DNA of 38,571 nt, from the NCBI GenBank assembly GCA_019247715.1, contig JAFBAO010000108.1, forward strand, positions 1 through 38,571, read 5' to 3'. The notes under the pieces were generated by a model. It was given only the letters and a program-made list of their open reading frames with translations, ran no database searches and had not been told where the DNA came from. The first letter of the stretch is position 1. Every line of letters begins with the position of its first letter. Of this stretch, positions 21,667 through 30,411 are shown in pieces. The position numbers and the translations under genes are program-made. The DNA is from Caulobacteraceae bacterium (GTDB lineage Bacteria > Pseudomonadota > Alphaproteobacteria > Caulobacterales > Caulobacteraceae).

Positions 21667-23994
21667 TCAGAAGGCCGTCTCGAACCCCACATACCAGCTG
21701 CGGCCGTTGAACCCGAACGGCGCCTCCTCCGGGGCGGGGAAGCTGCCGCCGGTGGCGGCGATGATGGAGGCCAGACGGTTATCGACGGGCTGGTCCGGAC
21801 GGACGTCGCCGACATTGAGGACCCCGGCCCGCAGGGTCGCCGGCCCGACGCGCCAGCCGGCGGTCAGGTCGACCAGGGTCTTGGCGCCGTAGGTCTGCAA
21901 GGTGGCGAGGTCGGCCCCCTGGTAGACGCCGAACCGTGTCGCCGCCGCCTGGAAGGAGAAGGGGCCGCGACTGAAACCAGCGCTGGCGATGAGCTTGTCC
22001 CGCGGCTGGCCGGTCAAAACGAAGACGAGCGACTTGGTGGCCAGCAACGGCAAGCCCGGCAGGGCGGTGTTGGGCCGCAGCCGGTCGAGCGAGGACACGA
22101 AGCGCCCGTAACCCAGCGAGAGGTCTAGCCGCCCGACCTCGCCCAACCGCCCGCTCCATTGGCCGCTCAACTCCAGGCCCCGGGTGTGGGTGTCGAGGGC
22201 GTTGGTGAAGAAGCGCACCTGCTGGAACTGGGTGATGCCCGCGGACCTCAGGATGGCGGTCACCGGGGCGCCGGCGAGCTGCTCGCTGAGGGCGATGCGG
22301 TCGCGGATAGCGATGTGGAACCAGTCGGCGCTGAACGAGAAGCCGGCGCCCGGGGTGAGCACGAGGCCGGCGGTCCAGTTGCGTGAGCGCTCGGCCTTCA
22401 GGGGCGCGGCGCCCAGCGCCTTCGCCACAGGATCGTCCACCGGCAAGGTGCCCACCGTCACCAGAGCGCCGGTGCTGGAGAGATTGTTGGTGACCGCGCT
22501 GAAGTACTGCTGCTGCATGGAAGGCGCCCGGAATCCCGAGCCGGCCGCCGCGCGCAGCGCCAACCAGGCCGTGGGCGCGAACCTGGCCGTAGTCTTCCAG
22601 GTAACCGCCCCGCCGAAGTCGCTGTAATGATCGTAGCGCAGGGCTGCGCCCAGCTGCAGCTGACGCAAGACGTCGAGCTCGATGTCGGCGAAGCCGGCGT
22701 AGGCCGTGCGGCTCTTGTCCACCGGATTGCGCGGCTGAAAGCCCGGAAACCCATCGGCGCCCGCGCCGAAGTAGGCCAGCGGCTCGCCGTCGCGGATCTT
22801 GTACCATTCCTCGCGGCCCTGCGCCCCGAAGGCGAGGTTCAGGCCCTGCAGCACGTCGAAGCGACGGGTGAGCAAAGCGTCGGAGACATTCTGGATGTAG
22901 GTGACGCCGCCCGCGTCGAAGCGGGTGGGGCTGGGCCGGCCCGCGGCGATCAGCGAAAGGTTGACGCTGTCCTGGACCGAGAAGTTGGCGAGGTCCCACC
23001 CCAAGGTGTCGCTGAGATCGAGCCGCCACCCGTCGGCCCCCCCGCCGCGCCAGCCTCCGGTGAATTCCGCATCGGAGATGTGGGGGTGAATGTGCGAGAC
23101 GTAGCCCTCCGGATAAAGCGCCGGGGCCGTCGTGGGAATGCGGTACCCGCTCGGGCTCAGCGCATCGCGGTAGCCGGCGGTCCCGAACAGATAGAGCTCG
23201 CCCGCGGCCCGAAGCGGATAGGCGGCGTCGATGGCGAGCTCGTATTCGGTGAGACGCGGGTCGCCGATCTCGTAGGTCACCCGGCCGAAGCGCTGGTCGA
23301 CGTTGGCGCGATTGGTGGGCTCCTGGTGGCGCGCCTGGCCGGTGAGGGTGAGGTGGCCGCCGTCGCCGAGCGCAAGCCCGGCGCGCGCCGTCAGCATTCC
23401 GTTCGCGCCGTCCCCCTCCCCGGTGGCGCCCCCCTGACCGGCGATCATCGCGCCGGCGGCGTCGCTGCGCAGAATGACGTTCACGACGCCGGCGATGGCG
23501 TCAGAGCCGTATTGCGCCGCCGCCCCGTCCCTGAGGATCTCCACCCGCTCGATCGCGGCCTCGGGGATCAGGTTGAAGTCAACGGGCGCCGCCCCGCGCC
23601 CGATGGAGTTGTTGGTGTTCAGGATGGCCGAGGCATGGCGGCGCTTGCCGTTGACCAGCACCAGCACCTGGTCGGGCGAGAGGCCCCGGAGGGTGACCGG
23701 CCTCGTGCTGGCGGCCGTGGCCGTCGTGGCTGCGCGGTTGAAGTTGACGGAAGGGCTGGAGAACTGAAGGTCGCGCGAAAGGTCGGAATAGCCCCTCTGC
23801 GCCAACGCCTGCCCGGAAATGACGTCGATCGGCACGGGCGATTCCAGCGCGCGTATGCCTTCGCTGCGCCGCGTGGCGGTGACGACCACCTCGTCGACCG
23901 GCGCGGGCGGCGGGGCGGGCTCGGCCGCGGCGGCGGCCGCTCCGCAGAGCCCGGTCAGCAGACCGAGCGCCGTCATTGCGCATGTTCGTGACAT
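21667..23994 (-). CDS. TonB-dependent outer-membrane receptor
   Basis: 775 residues. GGAGGGG precedes the ATG by 6 nt. Signal peptide MSRTCAMTALGLLTGLCGAA with alanine-rich cleavage region near residue 25, TonB-box-like VDEVVVTATRR, then the plug domain (IDVISGQALAQRGYSDLSRD, VTLRGLSPDQVLVLVNGKRR, IERVEILRDGAAAQYGSDAI, AGVVNVILRSD). The remainder is beta-barrel ending in SWYVGFETAF with the required C-terminal phenylalanine. It imports a large or scarce nutrient using energy from TonB/ExbBD, which are not encoded here. It is divergent from the LysR gene, whose product may control it. Confidence 0.94.
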   Translation of the reverse strand: MSRTCAMTALGLLTGLCGAAAAAAEPAPPPAPVDEVVVTATRRSEGIRALESPVPIDVISGQALAQRGYSDLSRDLQFSSPSVNFNRAATTATAASTRPVTLRGLSPDQVLVLVNGKRRHASAILNTNNSIGRGAAPVDFNLIPEAAIERVEILRDGAAAQYGSDAIAGVVNVILRSDAAGAMIAGQGGATGEGDGANGMLTARAGLALGDGGHLTLTGQARHQEPTNRANVDQRFGRVTYEIGDPRLTEYELAIDAAYPLRAAGELYLFGTAGYRDALSPSGYRIPTTAPALYPEGYVSHIHPHISDAEFTGGWRGGGADGWRLDLSDTLGWDLANFSVQDSVNLSLIAAGRPSPTRFDAGGVTYIQNVSDALLTRRFDVLQGLNLAFGAQGREEWYKIRDGEPLAYFGAGADGFPGFQPRNPVDKSRTAYAGFADIELDVLRQLQLGAALRYDHYSDFGGAVTWKTTARFAPTAWLALRAAAGSGFRAPSMQQQYFSAVTNNLSSTGALVTVGTLPVDDPVAKALGAAPLKAERSRNWTAGLVLTPGAGFSFSADWFHIAIRDRIALSEQLAGAPVTAILRSAGITQFQQVRFFTNALDTHTRGLELSGQWSGRLGEVGRLDLSLGYGRFVSSLDRLRPNTALPGLPLLATKSLVFVLTGQPRDKLIASAGFSRGPFSFQAAATRFGVYQGADLATLQTYGAKTLVDLTAGWRVGPATLRAGVLNVGDVRPDQPVDNRLASIIAATGGSFPAPEEAPFGFNGRSWYVGFETAF

Positions 23995-24069
23995 CCCATT
24001 CCCCTCCGGTGAGCGCCCACAGGCTATGGCTCGCCGGACAAAGGGAAATCGCTGAAACTCGAACGACCA

Positions 24070-24084
24070 TTGCAGCGCGTGCAA
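24070..24084. promoter_or_regulatory. Likely LysR operator between receptor and regulator genes
   Basis: TTGCA-GCGCG-TGCAA is a perfect inverted repeat containing T-N11-A, the LysR-family box. It is flanked by a second, outer pair, CGAACG (24060-24065) and CGTTCG (24087-24092). It lies 56 bp from the LysR start and 76 bp from the receptor start, ideally placed to act on both. Confidence 0.6.
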
Positions 24085-24139
24085 CGCGTTCGTCCAAGCG
24101 TCACAAACCGGCTCTAGACTTGTGGGCAAGGAGGCCCGC

Positions 24140-25069
24140 GTGCGCAGAACCGCCCCGCCGCTCCAGGGCATCGAGGCCTTCGTGGTCGCCGCCGGCGCGC
24201 CCAGTTTCCGCGTCGCGGCCGATCGCCTGGCGCTTAGCCCCTCGGCCTTCACGCGCCGCATCCAGAGCCTGGAGGGGTTCGTGGGCGCGCGACTGTTCGA
24301 CCGCGCCGCGGGGACCTCCTCCCTCACCGAGGCCGGACAGGCGTATCGCGAGGAGGTCGAGCCAGCGATCGAGGCCATCCGCGCGGCCACGGCGCGCCTG
24401 CGCTCGCCGCCGACCCGTTCGGTGCGGGTGATGGCGTCGCAATCGTTCGCGATCAGCTGGCTGCTGCCGCGCTCACCCGAGTACCAGGCGCAGAGCGGGC
24501 AGGCCATCGACTTGGTGCTAAGCCGTGATCTGAGCCTGCTGCGTCTCGGCCGAGCCGACGTCGCCGTGGCCAACGGACCGGCCGATTTCGGCGGCCTCAG
24601 CTACGAGCGCCTTCTGGAGCTGGACGGCGCCCCCGTCTCGGCGCCGGCCCTCGCCGACGGCAGAGGGCCGCCGCGCACCCTGGAGGAGCTCCGGGGCCAC
24701 ACCCTGCTGAGCGTGCAGACGCCGCAGGATCTTTGGCCCAGCTGGCTCGCCCGCGCCGGCGCCGCAGAGCCCGTCGGGGGCCCCGGCATGGTGTTCGAGA
24801 CCTTGACCCTGATGTACGAGGCGGCCGCCAACGGTCTCGGGATCGCGGTGGCGGTGCCGACGGTGGCGGACCGGTACCTGGAAGCGGGCCGGCTGCGCCC
24901 ATGCTTCCCGCTTCAGGCGGCCACCGGCGCCGACTACAACCTCGTCTATGCGAGCGAGGCGGTGCGACGGCGGCCGCCTGTACGGGCATTTGCGACCTGG
25001 ATGAAACGCCAGGCGGAGGGCTCGGGGGCCCGCTTCGGCCAGCTGCTGCAGCAGGCGGGCGCCGCCTGA
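24140..25069 (+). CDS. LysR-family transcriptional regulator
   Basis: 309 residues from GTG, chosen because AAGGAGG lies 5 nt upstream. The N-terminal winged helix-turn-helix has LQGIEAFVVAAGAPSFRVAA, DRLALSPSAFTRRIQSLEGF and GARLFDRAAGTSSLTEAG, the normal LysR DNA-binding domain. The C-terminal half is the ligand-binding fold (VRVMASQSFAISWLLPRSPE ... ADVAVANG), closest in style to GcvA-type members. The ligand is unknown. Divergent from the TonB receptor gene with an operator-like palindrome between, so it probably controls that gene and itself. Confidence 0.93.
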   Translation: MRRTAPPLQGIEAFVVAAGAPSFRVAADRLALSPSAFTRRIQSLEGFVGARLFDRAAGTSSLTEAGQAYREEVEPAIEAIRAATARLRSPPTRSVRVMASQSFAISWLLPRSPEYQAQSGQAIDLVLSRDLSLLRLGRADVAVANGPADFGGLSYERLLELDGAPVSAPALADGRGPPRTLEELRGHTLLSVQTPQDLWPSWLARAGAAEPVGGPGMVFETLTLMYEAAANGLGIAVAVPTVADRYLEAGRLRPCFPLQAATGADYNLVYASEAVRRRPPVRAFATWMKRQAEGSGARFGQLLQQAGAA

Positions 25070-25078
25070 GGCCGTTGC

Positions 25079-25969
25079 ATGGCGCGCAACCCGCTTGCGG
25101 GTTTTGCCATTGTGGCGCCCGCGGCGCGCTTCGATCCTCGCCACATGCGCATAGCCCTGGTGAGCGACACCCACTTGAGCCCCAACGACGCGCTCTTGGA
25201 GCAGAACTGGCGCGCCGTGGCGGCCTGGATCGAGGCGCTGAGGCCGGACCTCCTCGTCCACCTCGGCGACATCAGCGCCAACGGCGCCCACGACCCGGCC
25301 GAGCTGGCCCACGCCCGAGCGGTGATCGCCGCGCCCGCCTGCGACGTCCTGTTCCTGCCCGGCAATCACGACATCGGCGACGCCGGTGCGCCGGATGAGC
25401 CGCTGGAGTCGCGCAGCCTCGCCGCCTACCGCCGCGCCTTCGGCCCAGACCGGTGGTCGCTGCAGACCGCGGGCTGGCAGCTCCTCGGGTTGAACGCCCA
25501 GCTGCTGGGCGACCCGGGCGAGGAGGCGCAGGCCCAGTGGGCGTGGCTCGCCGAGAGCCTCGCCGGCAGCGAGGCGCCGCTGGGCGTCATGAGCCACAAG
25601 CCGCTTCGCCCCTACGGACCGGAGCCGCCCGGACGCTACCCCGACCCGGCCGCGCGCCAGCGCCTGCTGGACATGCTTCGCGCACGCGACCTGCGGTTCG
25701 TGGTCTCCGGTCACACGCACCAGTCGCTCGGCTTCCGGGCGGCGGGCGCGCGGCACGTCTGGGCGCCCTCGGTGGCGTTCGTCATCCCGGACGCCATCCA
25801 GGCGCCGGTGGGGGCCAAGCGTGTCGGGGCGATGTTGCTGGAGCTCTCGCCCGCCCGCTTCACCCTCCGGTCGGCGGCGCCGGCGGGGTTGGCGCGACGC
25901 GACCTCTTCGAGCTGGAGCACATCTATCCGCAAGTGCGGGACATGCGCCGCGGCGCCGAGGCGCCGTGA
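25079..25969 (+). CDS. Calcineurin-like metallophosphatase
   Basis: 296 residues; the core starts at the second methionine (25145: MRIALVSDTHLSPNDALLEQ), so a 22-residue N-terminal extension depends on the ATG at 25079, which has GAGG 7 nt upstream. All metal-binding motifs are present in order: D-T-H, LGDIS, GNHD, SHKP and GHTH. This is the two-metal phosphoesterase site of the family, cleaving phosphomono- or phosphodiesters; the substrate is unknown. It starts 9 bp after the LysR stop and overlaps the next gene, so the three may share a transcript. Confidence 0.9.
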   Translation: MARNPLAGFAIVAPAARFDPRHMRIALVSDTHLSPNDALLEQNWRAVAAWIEALRPDLLVHLGDISANGAHDPAELAHARAVIAAPACDVLFLPGNHDIGDAGAPDEPLESRSLAAYRRAFGPDRWSLQTAGWQLLGLNAQLLGDPGEEAQAQWAWLAESLAGSEAPLGVMSHKPLRPYGPEPPGRYPDPAARQRLLDMLRARDLRFVVSGHTHQSLGFRAAGARHVWAPSVAFVIPDAIQAPVGAKRVGAMLLELSPARFTLRSAAPAGLARRDLFELEHIYPQVRDMRRGAEAP

Positions 25970-27252
25970 GGGGCGGCGCGGCGCCGACGGGGGGCTGGAG
26001 GCTGCTGGCGCTCCTGTTTGCCGCCTACGTCCTGTCGTTCGTGGATCGGCAGGTCCCGAGCATGCTGGTCGAGCCCCTGAAGCGCGACCTCGGGATCGGC
26101 GACGCCCAGATCGGCCTGCTGCAGGGGCTGGGGTTCGCGGTGGTCCTGGGGCTGACCGGCCTTCCGCTCGCGCGCCTCATGGACCGGGGGGTCAGGCGGG
26201 TCCTGCTGGGGGGCGGGGTGCTCGTCTGGAGCCTGGCCACGGCGGCCTCGGCCCTGGCGAAGGACTTTACGGGGCTGCTCCTCTGCCGCGCCGGGGTCGC
26301 CCTCGGCGAGGCGGTGCTGACCCCGGCGGCACACGCCCTCATCGCCGAGCGCATGGGGCCGCGGCGCGTTGGCCTCGCGCTCGGAGTCTACGGCGCCGGG
26401 GCCTATGTGGGGCTCGGCCTCTCCTACCTGGCGGCGGGCGCCGTCCTTGCCTGGGCCGAGCGCGTCCGGGACCTGGCGGCGCCCGGCCTATGGACGATGA
26501 GCGGCTGGCGGCTGGTGTTCCTGGCGGTTGGCGCGCCCGGGCTGGTGCTGGCGCCGCTGCTGCTGGCCGCGGCGCGCGGGGCGAGCGGCCCGGCCAACCC
26601 GCCGGCCGCACGCGTGCGCCTCGGCCGCCCTCACCTTCGGGCGGTGGGCGTCGTGAACCTGGCGCTCGGCTTCGCGACCATGGCGGCCTATGCGGTCTCG
26701 GCCTGGGCGCCCAGCCTGCTGGTGCGGACCTTCGGCTGGAGCGTTCCTGCGGCGGGGGCGGCGCTCGGGCCGATCTTCGTCGGGTGCGGTTTGGCCGCCG
26801 CGCTCGCGGGGGGCGCGGCGGCGGACTGGGCGGCTAGCCGCTGGCCGGACGGACGCTTGCGGGTGCTTGGCCTTTGCGCCTTCGCCGCCATTCCGTTCGC
26901 CGCGGTCGGACCCAGGCTCGCCGGCGCGGGCGCCTGCCTGGGCGCCTTGGCCGCCATGATCTTCCTCTCCAGCGCCGCGATCAGCATCGGCCCTTCCGCC
27001 CAGCAGGCGGTGACCGGTCCTGGCGCCCGCGCCCTCGTGAGCGCGAGCGGCGTACTGACGGTCAATCTGCTAGGCCTAGGTCTCGGACCGACCCTGGTCG
27101 GGCTCGCTACCGAAAGGGTGCTGAAATCGCCGGCCGAGCTCAATCTCGCACTGGCCACGTTGCTGCCGGCCATGCTGGCTGCGTCGGCCCTCGCGGCGTT
27201 GGCAGGCTTGCGGATCTACCGCGCCGGCGTGGCGGACGCGCCCCCGCCCTAG
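25966..27252 (+). CDS. MFS transporter
   Basis: 428 residues, about 12 helices. VLSFVDRQVPSMLVEPLKRD in helix 1 has the D-R-Q mark seen in the first MFS gene of this window, and LPLARLMDRGVRRVLLGGG corresponds to MFS motif A. CRAGVALGEAVLTPAAHAL matches helix 4-5 of the same branch. So two related carriers bracket the region. The start GTG shares bases with the phosphatase stop (GTGA), with GAGG upstream, implying translational coupling. Substrate unknown; import of the compound broken down here is plausible. Confidence 0.85.
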   Translation: MRGGAAPTGGWRLLALLFAAYVLSFVDRQVPSMLVEPLKRDLGIGDAQIGLLQGLGFAVVLGLTGLPLARLMDRGVRRVLLGGGVLVWSLATAASALAKDFTGLLLCRAGVALGEAVLTPAAHALIAERMGPRRVGLALGVYGAGAYVGLGLSYLAAGAVLAWAERVRDLAAPGLWTMSGWRLVFLAVGAPGLVLAPLLLAAARGASGPANPPAARVRLGRPHLRAVGVVNLALGFATMAAYAVSAWAPSLLVRTFGWSVPAAGAALGPIFVGCGLAAALAGGAAADWAASRWPDGRLRVLGLCAFAAIPFAAVGPRLAGAGACLGALAAMIFLSSAAISIGPSAQQAVTGPGARALVSASGVLTVNLLGLGLGPTLVGLATERVLKSPAELNLALATLLPAMLAASALAALAGLRIYRAGVADAPPP

Positions 27253-27261
27253 CCGAGGACG

Positions 27262-28164
27262 CTACACCACGATGTCGCGGGCGTTGCGGCCCATGGCGCC
27301 TTCGGCCGGGATCAGGTCCTTGACGTACGGCGGGATGGGGTCGGTGGGCGACATGCCGGACATGTAGAGCGGCTGGGTGGGATCGATGCGGTACTTCTCG
27401 AAGTCGCGCTCGCCCTCGGCGTAGAGCACCTCGTCGTCGATGAAGAACTGGCCGCTGCATTCGCGCGACGGGCGCCGGAAGATGGCGCAGGCCGCCTCGC
27501 CCATGATCTCGGGCGCGCGGCAGTGGGCGACGCCGGCGTCTCCGCGGCGGAACTTGATGGCCGAGGTGCCGATCCAGGTGCGGGGCCGAAGCGCGTTCAC
27601 CGCCACGCCCTGCTCGCGGAACTCCTCGGCCATGCCCACCGTGTAGAGGCTGGCGCAGTACTTGGAGACGGCGTTGTGCAGGCTGCGCGAGAGCCGGCGC
27701 GGATCGAAGGTGGGCGGCGGGCAGAACATCAGCACGTGCGGGTTCTCGGCCTTCAGCAGGTGCGGCAGGCAGGCCTTGGTCACCATGAAGCTGCCCCGGG
27801 CCACCACCTCGTGCACCAGGTCGAAGCGCTTCATGGTGGTCTCGAGGGTCGTGGCCTGGTTCATGGCGCTGGCGTTGTTCACGCACACGTCGAGGCCGCC
27901 GAAGGTCTCCACCGTGCGCCGCACCGCCTCTTCCACCTGGGCCTCGTCGCGGATGTCCACCTGCAGCGGCAGCGCCTTGCCCCCCGCCGCCTCCACCTCT
28001 TCGGCGGCCGAGTAAATGGTGCCCGGCAGGTGCCGGTGCGGCTCGGCGGTCTTGGCGGCGATGGCGACGTTGGCGCCCTCCTTGGCCGCGCACACCGCGA
28101 TGGCCAGGCCGATGCCGCGGCTGGCCCCGGTGATGAAGAGCGTCTTTCCCTTCAGCGACGTCAT
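27262..28164 (-). CDS. SDR-fold protein lacking catalytic Asn, Ser and Tyr (HSDL2-like)
   Basis: 300 residues. The cofactor site is intact: FITGASRGIGLAIA (TGxxxGIG), D70 in the LQVDIRDE strand, and NNASA. The overall pattern (VNNASA...RGSFMVTKACLPHLL, GMAEEFREQGVAVNALRPRT) matches the HSDL2-type SDRs. Comparing with that family's active site, only the lysine K168 of N-S-Y-K remains. The Asn position reads V121, the Ser position C148 (in MFCPPP) and the Tyr position N164 (in HNAVSK, where YxxxK is expected). The reading frame is open and intact, so this is not decay by frameshift. It may bind NAD(P) and substrate without SDR chemistry. AGGG precedes the ATG. It lies 75 bp downstream of the Rieske gene on the same strand. 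Confidence 0.82.
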   Translation of the reverse strand: MTSLKGKTLFITGASRGIGLAIAVCAAKEGANVAIAAKTAEPHRHLPGTIYSAAEEVEAAGGKALPLQVDIRDEAQVEEAVRRTVETFGGLDVCVNNASAMNQATTLETTMKRFDLVHEVVARGSFMVTKACLPHLLKAENPHVLMFCPPPTFDPRRLSRSLHNAVSKYCASLYTVGMAEEFREQGVAVNALRPRTWIGTSAIKFRRGDAGVAHCRAPEIMGEAACAIFRRPSRECSGQFFIDDEVLYAEGERDFEKYRIDPTQPLYMSGMSPTDPIPPYVKDLIPAEGAMGRNARDIVV

Positions 28165-28239
28165 GATCCCTGTTTCCCTGTCTCTGGTCTCTTCTGATCT
28201 ATCGGCTGTCCGGCGCATGCGCCGGGGGCGCCTTCTGCC

Positions 28240-29603
28240 CTACCGGGCGAGATACTTGTCCACCATCACGTGGATATGCCGGCACCGCACTTCGCTGTAG
28301 CGGCCGAAGTGCACAACGCCCTCTTCGCCGAGGTCATAGAGGCCCTGTTGCACGGGCCCGAGGTTGGACTGGTCCTGGTCGAAGACGCTCGCCAGGTATT
28401 CCAGCTCGGTCGCCGACGCCCAGGGCTCGTGCTCGCCCAGCAGGCGATAGGGCGCCGGGTCCGGTCGGGGGCCGTCCGCCGGACATTCCTTGAACAGCAG
28501 CACCTCCATCAGGGTCTGGTCGACCCGCAGGTTATGCGGGCGCCAGCGGTAGCAGATCTTGGTGTGGAAGCCGCCCCAGATCGCGAAGGCGGGGAACATC
28601 TGGTAGGAGATCCCGTCGATCACCTCGGCGTCGGCGGCGTAGGCGTGGTCGTCGCCGGTCTCGGCCGCCAGCCGCTCGCGCGCCTTCTGGGCGACGTAGG
28701 CGCGGGCGGTCTGCCCCGCCGCCAGGTGGGCGGACGCCCCGCCCCTGGCGGCCCCAACATCAGCTCGGCCACCTTCTCCTCCGGCCAGTCGGCCGCGTCG
28801 ATCAGCGGGCTCGGCAGGCCGTTGGCGGTCAGGAACCGCGTCACGTGCTCGGAGAGCACGTCGTACTGGGCGTTGGCGTCGGCGATGAAGCCCGAGAACT
28901 GCGGATGGGTGGTGTAGACGTGGTGGGACTCAAGGAAGGCCTCGATGACCGCCTTCCAGTTGGCCGGAACCACCTTGGCCACGTGGGCCGACTTGTAGCA
29001 GTCGGCGATCTTCCAACGGGCGAAGTGCCGAGGCAGCGGGTCGGCCACCTCCGCCAGCGGCTGGGCGCCCACGTCGAAGTTCACGAACACGAAGCCGCCC
29101 CAGCTCCCCACCGGAATCTCCGGCAGGCCGAACCTCTCCTCGTCGATCTCGGGAAAGTCCCAGGCCATGGGATTTTCCTTGAACGAGCCGTCCGTGTTCC
29201 AGGTGAAGCCGTGGTAAGGGCAGCGGAACTGGCTCTTGCAGCCGCTCTCGGTGACGAGGCGCCGGCCGCGGTGCAGGCAGACGTTGCGGAACGCCTTCAG
29301 GCCCCCGTCCTTCTGGCGCACCACGATCGCCGAATGGCCGACCACCTCGAACACCTGGGTGTCGCCCGGGCTCGGCATCTCCTCCTCCCGGCAGACGTAC
29401 TGCCAGGTCTTCAGGAACACCTTTTCGATCTCGCGCTTGAAGAAGGCCTCGCTGGTGTAGCGGCTGGCCGCGATCGGCTCGCTGCCGAAATCCACCGGCT
29501 GGTCCAGCCGCAGGATGTCCGGCGGATCGCGCGTGTCCCGGTCCAGCAGCTCCTGGTAGCTCACCGCCGGACTGCGGTTCACGCCCTTCACGGGGATGTT
29601 CAT
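28240..29603 (-). pseudogene. Rieske aromatic ring-hydroxylating oxygenase alpha subunit, frameshifted
   Basis: The N-terminal frame (from ATG at 29603, GGGAGGAACCT upstream) encodes the Rieske site C109-x-H111 and C128-x2-H131. It also encodes the start of the catalytic domain with iron ligands H228 and H233 (ESHHVYTTH), with E225 at the place of the bridging aspartate. About residue 283 the frame breaks: the following codons read proline/arginine-rich to a stop at 28620. A second frame resumes immediately with GASAHLAAGQTARAYVAQKA and runs on to 28240, including FDQDQSNLGPVQQG, where the third iron ligand is expected. Adding one base near 28740-28767, inside a GGGGCC/GGGGCGGGG run, rejoins them into about 454 residues, a normal length. 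It would put two oxygen atoms, or one, on an aromatic or cyclic substrate. Confidence 0.85.
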
Positions 29604-29701
29604 AGGTTCCTCCCGGACGTCCGCCTGTCGTCGCCCTCAAACCGCCTACCATAAAGACGCCGCCCCCCGCCATCGAGGCCGCGCGCCAGGCCCTTCCCCC
29701 G

Positions 29702-30241
29702 CTACGGCGCGGCCGACTGCGAGACGCCCTGGCCGGGATCACGCCAGGTCATGATCGGGTCGTCGTCATCGGCGAGCCCCGCCTGCTGCAGGGCGTCGTG
29801 GAGGCTGCGGACGATGTCGCCGTCGCTGGTGGCGAACTTAAGGGTGTAGGGCTTGGCCGAGCGCCCGTCGGCGTTGGCGAAGCGCGGCGCGGGGTTGATC
29901 TGGACCGCATAGGCGCGGCCCGGCTCGACCGAGCACAGCAGCACGTAGGTCCGCTGGTCGCCCAGCAGCCGCGGCTTGGCCAGGCAGTCGGGGAAGTCGC
30001 CTTCGGCGGCCTGGCCGTAGGCCCAGGCGTCCGGCGCCATGGGCTGGTCGAAGACGATCTTCAGGATCAGCATCCCGCCGGCCACCGTCCCCCCGGAGGC
30101 CGGGTAGGTGGAGCGCACCAGCGGGCCAGGCCCGGCGGAGACCACCACGCCCTGCACCTCGTTCGGCGTCTGGGCCCGCGCCGCCAATCCGGCCACGCCG
30201 CAGGCCACCACGAACGTCAAAGCTGCGAGCCGGCGCGCCAT
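29702..30241 (-). CDS. Secreted Ig-like (SbsA/Big_5-type) protein
   Basis: 179 residues. The N-terminus MARRLAALTFVVACGVAGLA then ARA-QT is a signal peptide with cleavage near residue 27. STYPASGGTVAGGMLILKIV followed by FDQPMAPD resembles the bacterial Ig-like fold in which P-x-x-G and F-x-x-P-M recur. Two cysteines (FPDCLAKP, YVLLCSVE) could form a disulfide. The C-terminus is acidic. Longer in-frame starts exist up to 30424 but lack a signal peptide at their start, so I chose 30241; its ribosome site is weak. Function is not known. It lies upstream of the Rieske gene on the same strand. Confidence 0.7.
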   Translation of the reverse strand: MARRLAALTFVVACGVAGLAARAQTPNEVQGVVVSAGPGPLVRSTYPASGGTVAGGMLILKIVFDQPMAPDAWAYGQAAEGDFPDCLAKPRLLGDQRTYVLLCSVEPGRAYAVQINPAPRFANADGRSAKPYTLKFATSDGDIVRSLHDALQQAGLADDDDPIMTWRDPGQGVSQSAAP

Positions 30242-30349
30242 CGTCGCAACGACATAGGACGCGTGCGCCGATCCGTCATCCCGGCCGAATGACCTGACAT
30301 CTTCAACCATCTGTTTTCGTTCGAATAAAATAGGTCCATTCCGCCTGTG

Positions 30350-30411
30350 TAGGAACTGCGCAGAACAATCTGCACTGGTTGTGCGGAAAGGTCCAACCCT
30401 GGCAGTTCCTA
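30350..30411. repeat. Perfect 10-bp inverted repeat at the element edge
   Basis: TAGGAACTGC (30350-30359) and GCAGTTCCTA (30402-30411) are exact inverted copies. Between them are smaller stems, for example GCAGA-ACAA-TCTGC (30359-30372). The right arm covers the stop codon of the first element-associated gene. The site lies just where ordinary chromosomal genes give way to conjugation-element genes, so an attachment or recombination site, or a bidirectional terminator, is possible. Confidence 0.5.
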
